A DNA stretch of 64,000 nt from Corylus avellana (GCF_901000735.1 NC_081541.1:46915485-46979484), one strand, 5' to 3'. Positions 21,678 through 53,414 are shown, counted from the stretch's first letter. Notes: a model not told the origin generated them from the letters alone. Made by a program: numbers and translations.

Positions 21678-22258
21678 CTGGATGATTCTTGATGAAAGTA
21701 TCCCATGTACTAGGTCCCCTGCCATCGATATTTGTTGCTCCTTCAATCTAGCCAAAAAAGATATAATGTTCAAATTATATGTGTTTTTCCTTTTTCTATT
21801 TGTAATTGGCACGCAAGGTATAAATTATCATGCAGAAGAGGGTGACCATAGTGGCTAATTTGTCTGGGCATGACTGTAGTAATAGCTACTCATTGGGACA
21901 GGATGAGTCTAAAAGGTGGGCACATCATAAGCTCCCTTAAACTCGATTGAGCCGTAGTTTGATATAGCCTCATCAAGGCATCGGTGAAACCAAAGGCGAT
22001 TTATACTAATCATGAATGAAAATTCTCATTGCAAGGGTCAAGCCATGCCCTAATGAATGCTAAATGAAGCCTGAAAGTAGTGCATTTATATATACATACC
22101 ATGTAAGCAGCTGAAGCTGTTCCAAATATAAAATCAGTAGGAAAACTGGTCCGATTGAAATGTATCGAATCATTACTCAGTTGTGCACTTACAAAGCACA
22201 TGGAGGCCAAGGCCATGGCTAGGAGGCAAAATAGATAAGGACCTTGGTGACCTGCCAT
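21678..22258 (-). pseudogene. GH1 gene A', exons 1-2 only (inverted copy of gene A)
   Basis: Exon 1 is 22100-22258 (53 codons with signal peptide, ending in Met as in gene A) and exon 2 is 21678-21747. Exon 1 is identical in protein to gene A. The sequence continues into intron 2 and stops at the N gap at 21369, so exons 3 onward are absent. It is classed as partial rather than as a second gene because it is most likely the other allele of gene A cut by a contig end. Confidence 0.75.
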
Positions 22259-22319
22259 GTCTTTGTTTGTTTGTTTAATGCTTGATAGCTTCAAGCTCTC
22301 TTATATAAGTTTTGAATGG

Positions 22320-24312
22320 GTGTTCAATCTCCGCTTATTTCAAATTCTGGTTGCTGTTTCGATAACAAGTTTCTATTTTTATATTTTCAAAACAGCAAAA
22401 CACATTTCATTTGCAACACACATCTTTTGAAGTTTGTTATGAGAATCAAAACAGGTGAAAACAAAAACACTAAAAACAAGAAATATGGAAACAACTTTAC
22501 CAATATTCTAGCTGTTTAATTTGTTTGGCAAATTGGTTTTTGTTTTTGATTCGATTGTTTTTATTGTTTCTTTTGTTTTTTTTTTTTTTTTTTTGCTAAA
22601 AATGGTTTGGCAAACTGTTTCTAGAAATAGTTTCTGAAAGCAGAAAACATTTTTTGTTTCAGAGTACTTCTGCAAAATTCCTTTCAAAAAAATTTCCACT
22701 AATTAGAAGAAAATAATAAACTGTTTGCCGTTTCCACAAAGGATGTAAAAGGCCAGTTGGGAAAATGTTTTCGTTTCTATTGTTTAACATTAACAAACGG
22801 TTATTTTAGATTCAACTTAATAGTTATCTCAATTAGGTCGGAAAAAAATGTGGAAAAAAAAAGCTCCCTTAATGAATCATCAACACATGGCAAAAGAGAT
22901 AAAATGAAAGACTAGAACAAGTTTGTTTTTTTTTTTTTTTAAGATAAGTAATGTTATTTAGTAGAATGTTATACCATTGCTAAACAATTAAAATGACTTG
23001 TTAAGTTTATATTCTCAATAGTTATATATACTTATTCCTTATCGCAAGAGAGAGATTTTACAATAATATATATCTGGGCTGACTCATTTACTACGTGACT
23101 TAGGCAGGCACCTAAGGCCCAAATTAGAAAGGCTCCTATAGTATAAAAAACAAATGAAGACAGGTTTGTTACCAAAAAAAAAAAACAGAAAAAAAAAAAA
23201 AGAAAAAAAAAAGGGCATTATCTCACCCTTCGGGAGACCGAGACTCTAAATCCCATGAAAAAAGCAATGCAAGGCCCAGAAACACAAATGATTCTTGAAA
23301 AAAAAAAATCAAATCAAATCAAATCAAATCAAATTAATCTTATTCTTTGAACAATATGTATTCAGCAAATTACCAAAATCACTCCCTAAAATGAGTTGCA
23401 ATTTTCTCCAAAACCGAAGAAGTAGGAGGCGGCAGGAGCTATTGCCCTACAAGTCCTTCTTGTGTCACTTTAATTTATCTTTTCAAGGATGATGTGGTTC
23501 TTAAAATCACTAATATTAATAGACTATCAGCCAACTCTCGCACCCATTGGCCCAAGGTAAAGACAGAGTGACCTAGCTACAACACTAGTGAGGCATTTAA
23601 CACCATAATGTGGTATTATGGACTCATCTGATACTTTCTTTTTAGATTTATGACTTCCCTCCATTTTTCTTTTCTTTTGCGCTGAGAGTTTGAGATTATG
23701 ATTGATGATTTCTTTTTCTTTTGTACTGAGGGGCATTTCATATGGTTTGTGCTGTCGGAGAGACAAGGATTAAAGGTGGTTTAATTTGTTTTTCGTCTTG
23801 TTGGGTTTTAGTTTGTCTTTTGTTTTCTTTGTTTAATGTGTTTCGAACGTTTTGCGCTGAGTGTCCCAACAAAAATAAAAAATAAAAAATTGTTTTTCGG
23901 TTATTGAAAATTATAGATTTATCGAACTGGCCCTAATACTCTCTCTTTTTTGGTTAGGTTAAGAATCAAAATTATCATATATTTCGTAGCATGTGAAAAA
24001 TATGTAATTGCTTCTTTTAATAGCATGTGATAGGTGTTAAAGGATATATATATATATATATATATAAAGTTGTAGTTTTTTAATTTTGGGCTTAATTGTT
24101 TGCTTAGTCCTTACCTGTTATTCTTGTTTGTTCATTTATTTCATTAAACGAAAAAAAGAAAAGAAAAGATTAATCCCTAGACTACTTTATACACTTTTAA
24201 GTAGGCATGCAATATATAGTTTACACAATTAGCTAGGGTATTGGAGAAAGACAATTATTTTAGTTTCTCAGAGTTACATCTGGTATAAGGAGGTAGAACA
24301 TCCTTTTACAGC
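22320..24312. other. Intergenic arm, inverted counterpart of 11786-13960
   Basis: Apart from the promoter of A', no gene is seen. The reverse complement follows 11786-13960 with high identity near gene A and more indels further out. It lacks the roughly 580-base insertion that includes the MITE at 12026-12383. Homopolymer and TA runs occur near 22580, 23180 and 24040. Confidence 0.7.
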
Positions 24313-30140
<5,828 letters not shown>

Positions 30141-30182
30141 CTCTAAGTTTGCTGCTTAAAGATGCCTACTTTCAAGCTCTCC

Positions 30183-30190
30183 TATATATA
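30183..30190 (-). promoter_or_regulatory. TATA box of GH1 gene B
   Basis: A TATATATA run on the minus strand about 45 bases before the ATG at 30140. Gene C has the equivalent (AT)n run at about 46088-46104. Confidence 0.55.
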
Positions 30191-33100
30191 AAGAATTTCA
30201 CGAGGGAACAGTTGATTGATTCAAATCATTATACTGTTCTTTCTATAATCCATATATTATTTTAAAACCATGTTTATCTTTTTGTACTATTCTATTATTT
30301 CCTTCACAATTGATCTGCACCATGCAGCTCATACCTTCTCAATATCTATATATGTCATTCATCATTATTATATCTCAGAATATTAATTAGAAGAGTAAAT
30401 TTATCATTTTTTTATTAAACAAATGTTGATTTAACAATATAATAATTAAAGTAAAGATTTTAAATTTGAACCCCATATTTATAATTCATAATAATATTTG
30501 TTTGTTGTCCTCAAGGGCTAGCTTAACTAGTTGAAAACTACACCTCATGAAGCGGCAGTTATTAGTTCGAATCTCTTATCTCCCCTCTTATGTGAACATG
30601 TCAAAAAATAATAATAATATCTGCTTGTCAGAAACTAATAACAGAAAGAGCCTAAATGTACGGTGAAAAATCAAATTCGTTCTCTTAAACCAATTGAGCC
30701 ATAGCGTAATCATATTCCACCAATTATGACACTAGCAACACTCAAAGAGGTGATATGAAAAAATAATTTATTTTCTATTTTTTTCACTTCTCATTTAAGT
30801 TATATCTTGCACAGATATTTAAGAGAATCTTTTTGTAATTGAATATTGCACAAGCTGGGCAGATTATAGCATAGAGAGAAGTATTTTAAGAGAAATGTTT
30901 GAATTCATTAAAATATTTATTTTTTTGGTCATTTTAATTTTAAGTGGTATGACCTATTTTAAAATTAATAAATTTTTAAATTTTTTAAAAAATGGGTCAT
31001 ACCACCTAAAATTAAAATGAAAAAAATAATAATAATAATAATAATAATAATGAAGCCAAGCATTTATTGTATTTTAATAGGAGAAAATGGTAGATGGCAA
31101 GGTTAAACTATACCAGTACAGAAGGGTACTCTTGCTCAGTCTTGTCATAAAAAAATAAAAGTGGTGGATATGAAAACTACGCATACTATTTAATTTGGAT
31201 CGTACCATGTGGACCATTATTGTATTGAAAAAGAAAAGAAATAAAGAAATGGAAGATAATTGTTGACCATTATTTCAGGATTTCTCATTCTACCAAGATG
31301 GATCCACCATCCATGAGTTGCAGTAAAGGTTTGGTCTCAAACCTTCAAACTAGCTAGATCGGAAAACCCCCTTTTTAAATTAGTTTATTAAATTAACATG
31401 TGATTAAAAAATATATATAACTTTTAGGTGTATTTTTAGTTCATACATATATTTTTAATAAAGAATGCGATAAATTATATTAAATAATTTTTTTTTCAAT
31501 ACGATTTAGAGAAAAACTTTGTTGGTACATTAATTGGTCTCTGTCTCTCCCTAGCTCAGTCTCTTTATCCAGGGAGTCATATAAACAAACGAAAATTTTC
31601 GTCCAAAATCATACTTGACTTAATAAGGCATTTTTATTTCTAGCTTAGATTTATCATACTTCCAAGATCATCCCATTCCAATCATTTGAGTTAATAAACT
31701 CTACATCTTGGCATTTAGAATGTTTATCTAATAGTTAACGCCAGTGCATGCATGTTACCCATAATCAATTTGTTGAGGAAAATGCCTGAGTACATAAATT
31801 CCAGCTCATGGTTTGGATTTTTTTTTTTCATTAAAAAAAAAAAAAAATTAAAGTGGTTTGTCCTATAGTTTAAGTTTACACGTTAAAGTCTATATCGATC
31901 TTTTCTTGATATTTAATTTGAATACAATGTGTATTACACTTAATTTTAATAATTTCAAATATAAAAAAAATTCCTTTAAATTATGGTTAAAAAATATTTT
32001 AATTTATGAAATTAATAACAATAATAAAAAAAATTATCCTTATCAAATATAAAAGGATCACCTCCCCACTGTTAAAGCCTTTTACATGCAAGAATATAAT
32101 TTTGCTTTCTCATAATGTAAATAATCTTCTAATAAAGAATCAAAGTTGACAGACGTTCTTTTAAAAAAAAGAAAAAAAAAGGTTGACAGACGTTATGATG
32201 AATTGGTAGGATCATGTCCTCGAGAGGTATGTAGCTCAATTGGCTGTGATCATGTCTAATAAAACGAAAGTCACCAATTTAAATTATTTTTCTTTTTTTT
32301 TGTAAGAACATGTTAAAAAAAAAAATTGGTAGGGCCCTTATATTAAACATAGAGATCTAAATAAATAATTTGGCATGGGCAATGCAGACGAATAAGTGCA
32401 GGGTGATCACCGACAGAAGTGATATATATATCTATCTATATTAAATGAGTGATGATAGAAAGAATACGGGCGTGATGCATGCCGTGTTTTTTAATAATTT
32501 TTAATATTAAAATAATATTTTTTAATTATTTAATTATAAAATATATATATATATATTAAAAAACACGAACGTGGGTGATAATGGAGCCAGCTTGATAGAA
32601 AAGGCATATATTATACGGTACAGCTAGATGTCAGATAATGATTCCTTTCAACAGGATTGACAGGACAATGGGCCACTGCTCATAATTGAGTACTTTTTTT
32701 CACTCGTTTTATTTATATTGAGGTAACTTTTATATGTTAAAAAATAAATAATAATAAGGTAACTTTTATAAAAATTGAATGTGTGATAAATAAAAATTAA
32801 ATTTTAATTTAATGGTAATTTTTAATTTCATCTAAAAATTTATGGAAATAAATGTGAATGAGTGAGTGAGTGTAGCATTACTCTTCTTAAATAATTGTCT
32901 TTAAGTTCCTGCACATAACTAATTTTATTTTATTTTTTGAACAAAGTTATCTTCATTAATATAAAATTAATCTCCATCATACATTATCAAATATATATGT
33001 TGAAAACTTTACGGCCTCAAAACTAGGGACGGAAGGAGGGGGGATTGGTATTGGCTATGACCCCCCTCCAATTCCTAACATTCTAACAACAAAATTTCAA

Positions 33101-34571
33101 GGTAAAAATAAGTAAATAAATTTTTGCCAACCGGCTTCTAGTAGCAAATTTTTTTGACTCCTAACCCCTACCCATAATAGTTTCTAGCTTCGTCCTTAAC
33201 CAACACTATCTATGACATTCTCTTGGGCTATTACAAAATAACACCTTAAAAATGTCATCATTACAATCAGTATATAAAATAAACCAAAAGAATCACGTCC
33301 CTACTTGCTGTCTATTTCATCAATGGCAATTCTTCCATAAACTTGATAACTCCTCCGTCATCATTCAATAGTTTGCTTCTAGAAAAAAAATAAAAGACCT
33401 ACCAGAAACCATTATGTTATTTTAAGTAAAACTTAAGAAAACAACAAATTCAAGACTTGTTGCAGCCAAAACAACAACAGACTTGTCTTATTCAAAAGCA
33501 AAAACGAAAATACATAATAATAAAAAATAAAAAAATAAAAGAAGTAAAAAACACCCCATTCCCGGACAAAAATTTGCTACAAACTGGTTTGTAGCTAATT
33601 CATACAAACTAATCTAATAAAATGACAGTAGAATGATGCAAAAAGGCCAGCGGTTGGAAAGAATGGGTGGCTAGCAAGCATGATGAGCGGTAACTTGGAT
33701 GGATGGAACTGATGGAGAAAGCCAGATCTGATTCTAGATAAAATAGTCAATAATGATAATCTCAAATTCAACGATAATTTTAAATGTTATATTACAGTTG
33801 GGAGGACATCAGGAGAACACTAGAAGAACACCTATAGTTTTTCATATATTAATTAGTTAGTTCGTATATAATAAGTACGAATACTTAACTATGGTTAATA
33901 TATATATATATATACTAAATATGATAATATGTTAATAAGTTAGTGTATATTAATTATAGTTAGTTTTTTTTTTTATTATTATTATTTTTTATTTTATATA
34001 TATATATATGTCCACACAAGTGAAGAGGGAGGGAAAATTCGAATTAGTGACTTCTGTTTTATGAAGCGTGGTCTACTACCGATTAAATTACCCCTTGAAG
34101 ACTTAATTATAATTAGTTATAAAATACTCTCGAACATAACTATTAACTATAAGTATTAACATACTAATATGTTAATTAGTTAGTGTATATTAATTATGAT
34201 AATATGATAATATGTTAATCCTTTTTTTTTTTTTTTGGGTAGAATGAATACCCTTTCAAAAAAATATATATATAGTTAGTTATATACATATACGATAATT
34301 ATATGTGTGTGTAATTATAAATGCTATTACCATCCATTTGCTAGGTTTTTAGAGTTGATTTGCTCAGCACATACACTGCATTATTGTTTGTTCATTATAT
34401 TCATTATTATTCATATATAGAAAAAAGATTAATACCTATAATGTATAAAAGAAAGAAATCTTTAATCAGTGAATCATAAAGCTAGGCCAGAGAAAGACGA
34501 TTTTCTCTTTTTATTTACTTAACTCTCTCACAGAGTTACATCATATTTAAGGAGAAACATCATTTTACAGC
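30191..34571. other. AT-rich intergenic region between genes B and C1
   Basis: No gene is recognisable. The region holds SINE-like copies near 30508, 32222 and 34007 (the last inverted), the palindrome at 30931-31021, an ATA repeat at 31028-31050, and many AT microsatellites. Short reading frames here are low-complexity. Confidence 0.7.
30931..31021. repeat. AT-rich hairpin, MITE-like
   Basis: CATTTTAATTTTAAGTGGTA on the left mirrors TACCACCTAAAATTAAAATG on the right, with about 38 bases between arms that also pair partly. No clear target duplication is seen. Confidence 0.6.
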
Positions 34572-37049
<2,478 letters not shown>

Positions 37050-37188
37050 TCAAATAAAAAAAGATAAGAAACTTTTAAAAGCCATTATCCAACATATCCT
37101 TAAGCCATTGGCTTATATATGGTATCTTTTCCATTTTTAATAGGAATAGGTGTTCGATTTAGTAGGAAAACAGATTTGATTGCCTAAA

Positions 37189-37288
37189 NNNNNNNNNNNN
37201 NNNNNNNNNNNNNNNNNNNNNNNNNNNNNNNNNNNNNNNNNNNNNNNNNNNNNNNNNNNNNNNNNNNNNNNNNNNNNNNNNNNNNNNN
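37189..37288. other. 100-base N gap (one of six)
   Basis: Runs of exactly 100 N also lie at 1292-1391, 6553-6652, 19365-19464, 21270-21369 and 40676-40775, with a 20-base run at 20066-20085. Uniform 100-base runs are the usual placeholder for gaps of unknown size between contigs. Confidence 0.95.
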
Positions 37289-37464
37289 TTCCTCTTTCCC
37301 GTACACCCAGCGCGTTGCTTGTGAGCTTTGACGCAAAGAAGGCTACAAGAGCGCACGGAGCAACCTGGGCACTTGTACTTTGATGGGTTCGCTTTGCACT
37401 CCTCGCACAAAGGTGCGTCTTTGGCGCTTGGGTTCGTCGGAGCTGGACCTTCTTGGCCCTCCAT
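37289..37464 (-). pseudogene. Partial copy of exon 1 of the HIT zinc-finger gene
   Basis: It encodes the first 58 residues, starting MEGQEGPAP and including the zinc-binding cysteines, identical to 62847-63022. It is cut by the N gap. The match continues upstream of the gene through 38442, paralleling 62847-64000 without indels (offset 25558). It is most likely a misplaced or allelic contig end. Confidence 0.85.
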
Positions 37465-40440
37465 TTCAATACAAACACAGAGAAAGAGGAGGGTGGGGTT
37501 TTAGTAGGGGACTAGGGTTTATGATTGAAAGAGAGAGCCGTATAGCTGGTCATTGACAGTCATTGTTTACGGTGAAAGAAACCAAAAGTACAAAGTTTTC
37601 GTAAAGACGCGCTTTATCTATCAGCGTGTTTGGTGAACCGTTGATGTAAACAGCGGTTCTGTGAAAGACTACTTTCTAGACAACAAAACCTCGACCAAAA
37701 AAAAAAAAAAATAGATGCAGCTTAGTTTTCAACCACCAATTTGGCAATTGGTATGGTTTGATGGTCAGTTTTCTGACTATGACAATTTTTTTTTTTTCAA
37801 AAAAAAAAATATTTGGGTTGAAAAAAATAATTTAATACACTAATTTATTAAAAATACATAGTAAGAGTCACACTAATTCTTGAATATATCCAAATACATA
37901 CAATTTAGATATATTCAACAATTGACAAAAGAAGCTATAAGAAATTTCTCAGCTTGAAGGGATTGTAAGTCACCCTGTCACCGTTTGCCAAAGGACTGGA
38001 CCGGAAAGGAGAAAAAAAAAAAACAAAAATTAACTCTACTATTCATCTCAAAATTAATCCTAATATTTTTACTTTTTTCATCACATCAATTAATTTTTAA
38101 TATTATTCAAATAAAAAAATCACTACAAAATAAATTTTTTTCACTTTTTATACAAAATATCTTAATCTTTTTTTTCACATCAATTAAATATGCTACATTT
38201 CGGTCTACTTACTTAAGTCCACTCATTTGCCAAAGGTAGCACCGTTGTCGATGTGGCCACACTATTGTCACTTTTTTAAGAGGCATAATTAAAGTTTTCG
38301 CACATTTTCTGTTGGGAAATTGATTAAAAAAAATTGATGGAAGAATCTAACTAAAAAAACAATAAAAAACCCATGAAGCTGATTGTGACTTTATAATTTT
38401 CCAATAAATAAAAATAGGATTGATTTCCAACCTTGTAAAAAGAATAAAACAAAAGTTGAGGGACTTGAAACAAACATAAATCCAGCAGCCTATAAAATAC
38501 AAGAGATGGAGAGAGAGAGAGAGAGGGGGGGAATTAAAAAGATAAAAATAGAAAATAACATTAAAAGGAAAAAAAAAAAAAAAAAGGAAAAGAAAATTCC
38601 ACCGCAAAGAGCCGCCGTGCCGGACGGTTACTAATACCTGCCCGAACCAACTATAGGAATGTAACACGTGGCTTCGAGATCCAGCGAGTAGTTGCTTGGA
38701 CTACTCAGGCGAGAGTAGAGCAAATCGCGTCTCACGATAGCGGGAAAAGTCACGTTGACGTGCATTTTACTTCTTACCCCACCGAAAGCACGGTGGGCCC
38801 ATATTCCATGCAACACAGCGGAAACTTCACTGATTCTCCTCCGCTTGATTTCTGCCCCCACTAACATTAACGGCGCAGATCCCATGATACTCCCTGACCC
38901 TATTCTATTTTCCATAGTATACTTCAAATTTTTTAAAATATTTTTAGTATAAAATATTTCCAAAGAAAAAGGAAATGTTCTCTCAATTATTTGCCTAATT
39001 GCCTCGTACTAGAAACTACCAAATGGACACGTCACACATCCCATAGCCAAAAAGAAAAGAATAAAAAAACAAAACAAAACGATTATGGAGTAGTCAAACC
39101 AGGTGGTCCGGTGTTTTTTCCTAAAACTCACCCTTCAAAACATTTTTTTTCTTTAGTTGGGTAATTTTGACATTTTAAATTAAAACATTACACTTCTAAG
39201 CTCTAAGTCATGTGCATAAATTTTTTTTTTTATTTTATTTTAACGTCAAACCTTAACAGAATATGCCATTTGAAATGTAGGGTCGAACAAAACCTACTTG
39301 AACCCAAGCCGACTTGAACCGCTTGGGCGACCTAAAATTTGTAACAATTTTTTGAATTTCTCTCAAACTCGAGTCAATTTTGAAATTTATTTTGAAAAAA
39401 GACTTGAATATTAACCCGACATGACCTATAATAACAAAAAAATTACAAAACTTACATATTTGATATATACATATACAGCATAACAAAATTATAAGTCTCC
39501 TAGCCTCATCGATACCATCCAATTCTAAAACTCCATATCCCATCTCTTCCTCTTCGCCACTTCTCTAAATTGCCTGATGCCCCTCCTTGTCATAAATTTG
39601 GTCCAAGCTAGCGTAGTTAGCTCCTAAACAGAGTTAGGGCTTACAAAATTTGCCACCTAAAGCCCCTCCCCGTTGTAAATTTGCATTTTTGAAGATCACT
39701 AAGATACTGTTTGGCAAGAGCCCCTTACTATTCATCCAAAAAATTTAATTTTCAATATTCTTACTTTTTACATTATATCAATAACTTTTTAGTACTATTA
39801 AAATAATAATAATAAATCAATACAAAACAAAATTTTTTTTTTTCACATTTTCATACCAAACATTTTTACTTTTTTCTTACATCAATCAATTTTTGCTATA
39901 GTTTCTATCCACTAGACAGTAACTGTCTAATGCCAAACGGAGCCTAAACATGTGGAGATCATCGACTTGACCCAACCCTACAAACTTAGGGTTCACAAAC
40001 TCCATCAGCTTAAGCCCTTCATCTCGAGTTCGTAGATCCTACTCAACCTAACAGTAACCAGAATTAGAGCCACCTCAAGATTTATGACTCTACACATAAA
40101 TTTACACAATTTGGCTTAGAGTAGCGATATACGGATGATTAGAGTTTTTCTAGAATTCTTCCAAATGTGATGTAGCATTTGAGAGAATTCTAGAAAAATT
40201 GTAATTCTCCTTATATCATTACTCTTCGGCCGAAGCTCGATAACAATTTTTCAATCTCAACCACCCTTGGTTCGAAACTCAAAAACAACCAAACTCGATC
40301 CCCTATTAAAGGAAAATAATAGTTGGAGGAAATGATAAGTAAATTATGGAAGTAAAGTGTATTTCTTTTTTTTCTTTTTCTTTTTTTAAAAAATGAAATA
40401 ATAGAAATAATAAAAAAATAAAATGTTTTTTTTTTCTTTT
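37465..40440. other. 5' flank of the HIT zinc-finger gene plus unassigned DNA
   Basis: 37465-38442 repeats the flank at 63023-64000. 38443-40440 has no recognisable gene apart from the weak ORF at 38631-38963. A GA run lies at 38509-38526. Short AT-rich inverted words near 40140-40200 (TCTAGAATTC) form a small palindromic pair. Confidence 0.6.
38631..38963 (-). CDS. Hypothetical ORF, weak
   Basis: A 110-codon frame in a locally GC-richer patch (38590-38900), with Met codons at 38963 and further in. The product is mixed in composition, with Arg-rich stretches and no recognisable domain, signal peptide or membrane segment. The patch also holds CACGTGGC and GTTGACG words, so it could equally be regulatory DNA upstream of the snoRNP gene. 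No homologous copy exists in the window to test conservation. Confidence 0.2.
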   Translation of the reverse strand: MEIFYTKNILKNLKYTMENRIGSGSIMGSAPLMLVGAEIKRRRISEVSAVLHGIWAHRAFGGVRSKMHVNVTFPAIVRRDLLYSRLSSPSNYSLDLEATCYIPIVGSGRY

Positions 40441-40675
40441 CCCAACAGTAAGCACACCTATGCATCCATCTCTCTATCTATCCTTCTTAAGTACTGCCAT
40501 TCTCTCTGTGCGAACCAGAAAAAGCTGAGAGAGTTTAGCTTTTCCGAATCAGCACGTAAACCCTCAGATCTCTACGTGCAGAGCTTCAATTGCTCGTGCT
40601 ATCCGATCCTGAATCAGCCTACGCCACGCTTCTCTCCCAGTTTCTCTTTCTCTCTCGCTAACTCAATTCCGATCC
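40441..40675 (+). other. CT-rich stretch, possible 5' leader of a gene cut by the gap
   Basis: The stretch is rich in CT tracts and locally higher in GC than its surroundings, like plant 5' untranslated exons. It runs into the N gap at 40676, so no coding sequence can be assigned. Confidence 0.3.
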
Positions 40676-40973
40676 NNNNNNNNNNNNNNNNNNNNNNNNN
40701 NNNNNNNNNNNNNNNNNNNNNNNNNNNNNNNNNNNNNNNNNNNNNNNNNNNNNNNNNNNNNNNNNNNNNNNNNNNCACTGCATTATTGTTTGTTCATTAT
40801 ATTCATTATTATTCATATATAGAAAAAAGATTAATACCTATAATGTATAAAAGAAAGAAATCTTTAATCAGTGAATCATAAAGCTAGGCCGGAGAAAGAC
40901 GATTTTCTCTCTTTATTCACTTAACTCTCTCACAGAGTAACATCATATTTAAGGAGAAACGTCATTTTACAGC

Positions 40974-46053
<5,080 letters not shown>

Positions 46054-46334
46054 CTCTAAGTTTGCTGCTTAAACCTTCAAGCTCTCCTATATATATATAT
46101 ATAAAGAATTTCAAGAGGGATCAGTTGATTGATTCAAATCATTGTACTGTTCTTTCTGTAATTCATATATTATTTTAAACCATGCACGTTCGTTTATCTT
46201 TTCGTACTATTCTATTATTCTCCTGGCAATTGATGCACTATGCAGCTCACACCTTCTCCATATAGATATAATTTTTTTTTTTTTTTTTCAAAAAAATTAA
46301 AATAATAAAATAATAATAATAAAAAAAATCACGG

Positions 46335-46364
46335 CCGGCGTGCTTCACTGTTGAAGCACGCCGG
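46335..46364. repeat. GC-rich perfect hairpin upstream of gene C
   Basis: CCGGCGTGCTTCA and TGAAGCACGCCGG pair perfectly over 13 bases around a CTGT loop. It is embedded in an A/T homopolymer context about 280 bases upstream of the gene C start codon. It is too short for a MITE arm pair and no poly-T terminator pattern is clear. Confidence 0.7.
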
Positions 46365-48213
46365 GCTTGCTCAATATCTTTACCCCTATATATGTGGTGC
46401 ATCATTATTATATCTCATAATATTAATTAAAGGAGGAAATTTATTATTTTTTATTGAATAAATGTTAATTTAACAAGATAATAAAGTTAAATGACACGTC
46501 AAAATAAGTATATTAAACATATTTCCTTTTTTTTCTAGAAAAGAAAGGGCAGTCGAAGTAGACCAATTGTAATTATTTTATCTAAACGTGACAATAGTAG
46601 CACTTGTCCGCTAAGAGCAGTACAAAAGGAGCTTAGATGGTAAAAATCGCGGGGACTTCCTTAAATCCAATTAAACTATAATTTGACTTAATAGCATCAA
46701 AACATCAATTGGATCCAAAGCAACTAAAACTAAGAAGATTAATAATTTCAATTTTCAACTTTAATCCTGTAACATGCCCAACCACTTAAAAAAATTTCTT
46801 GAGGTCACTAGACCACCACAACTAATATATAGTAAGTATTAAAATATTAATGATTGACATGTTTGTATATTATATATGAGCTAAAAAAACAAAGTGTATT
46901 TTTTCAATATATATATATATATCACGTGGAAAAGAATTAGCCAACGGTACGTCAAGTTTCTTCTCTTGTTTTGGATTTTTCTTTTCTTCAGAATATGTAA
47001 GGCCTTGTTTGGCAACTCATTTCTCTCCCCTTCTGTTATTGGTCATGCACAATTTTCTTGAAAAATTAAGATAAAAATATTTCAACTATTTTTTATTTTT
47101 TATGTTACACAATTTATTTTTTATTGCTATTCAATATTTTTTTACTACAATAATAAAGACAGCCATTTGTACCTAACCCTAGAGACAATGGCCTTACGTA
47201 CAATGATGCATGGAAAGGCAATTATTAAATTATATATTGTACGTTAAAGACACATGGGAGGACTCTCTCTAGTCGGTCTCACCCATTCGAGAAAGAGGGG
47301 CCGGGGGCAAAGATGCCAGCTCTGTCTGCTTTTCCACTGAAAAAGAGGTCTTTAAATAATTTGGCATGTCGATGCAGACGAATGCACGCAGATAACGTGG
47401 ATCGATCATTTCCAAATTATTTATAGACATGAATGATACGTATTCAGTGGGGTCAAGTTCATAGATTTCATCTTTGTCTCTTAAAAAAAAAACAAAAAAG
47501 GAGGTGTTTCACATGTTCAGAAGAAAGAAGGTGTTTCGCATGTTTAAAAGGCACATGTAATTTTTATAGATTTGATTTTTCAATCTAATTTGAAGAAAAA
47601 TTCAGTCTATTTTTTATTGTGTATTTATTTAAGGCATCTTTAAAGGTTAAGGATATTTTCCAATTCAAATAAAATTTAAAATATCAATTTTATGGTCGAA
47701 ATTCAAAGTTGGTACATCTAACAGTATAAATAATTATATATTATTTAAATTTTTTAAAAGATGTGCTAACATTAGCTTCATATATACTATTTTATATGCA
47801 ATTTATTATTATTTTTTTTAAAAAAAAAAAAATGTCCACACACAAAAAGAGGAAAAAAAAATATTCCAACTAGTGATCTTCCGTTCATAAAAAATAATTT
47901 TAAGTCGATTGAGTTATCAATTGAAACGTTAGATACACAATTTCAAATCGTGATCTTGGAGAGAATCTTATTCTATCATTGCAACCATAAAGTTTACCTA
48001 AAGATGACAATTTTCATTGATAAATTAATTGGTATGATGCAGAGGGATCAATAGGAAGATTAAACAATATTATCTCATCAATATTTTGGCAGACTCGAGA
48101 GGGGCTTCGTTCTTTCTAGTCCACAGATCTATACAGAACTTTAAGTACTGAGACCCCACAACCATCAAAGAGGATGGCCTATTAATTTGTTGTAATAATT
48201 CATCGACAGTTCA

Positions 48214-48259
<46 letters not shown>

Positions 48260-48585
48260 CATGTTTCTCTCCTTTTCTTTTATTCTTTTTCAAATCTCTA
48301 ATAATCAATCTAGATAGGCCCAGCTTTCTGCCAAATTTCAGTGTGGACTGATAAAGATAACAAGCTGCACGTGATAAGTGTCATACAAATTCAGAACACC
48401 ATGACGCATCTACAGATCACTCCCATATATATATATATATATATATGGATTATGGACCCATATCATGTGCATGTATCAGAATACAAAAGATGCAAGAAAA
48501 GTAAAATCTGTCATTTTCAAATATTTAAATTGTCTATACATACTGTTTCATTTTATTTTTCAGCTTAATTCATTAATTCTGATGT
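46365..48585. other. Intergenic region between genes C and D
   Basis: No gene is seen. It contains an inverted SINE-like copy at about 47821-47930, part of a MITE family near 47500-47610, and a long AT run at 48219-48257. Reading frames here are short and low in complexity. Confidence 0.65.
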
Positions 48586-53387
<4,802 letters not shown>

Positions 53388-53414
53388 GGTTGATTGCTTT
53401 TGATTCTCATGCAA

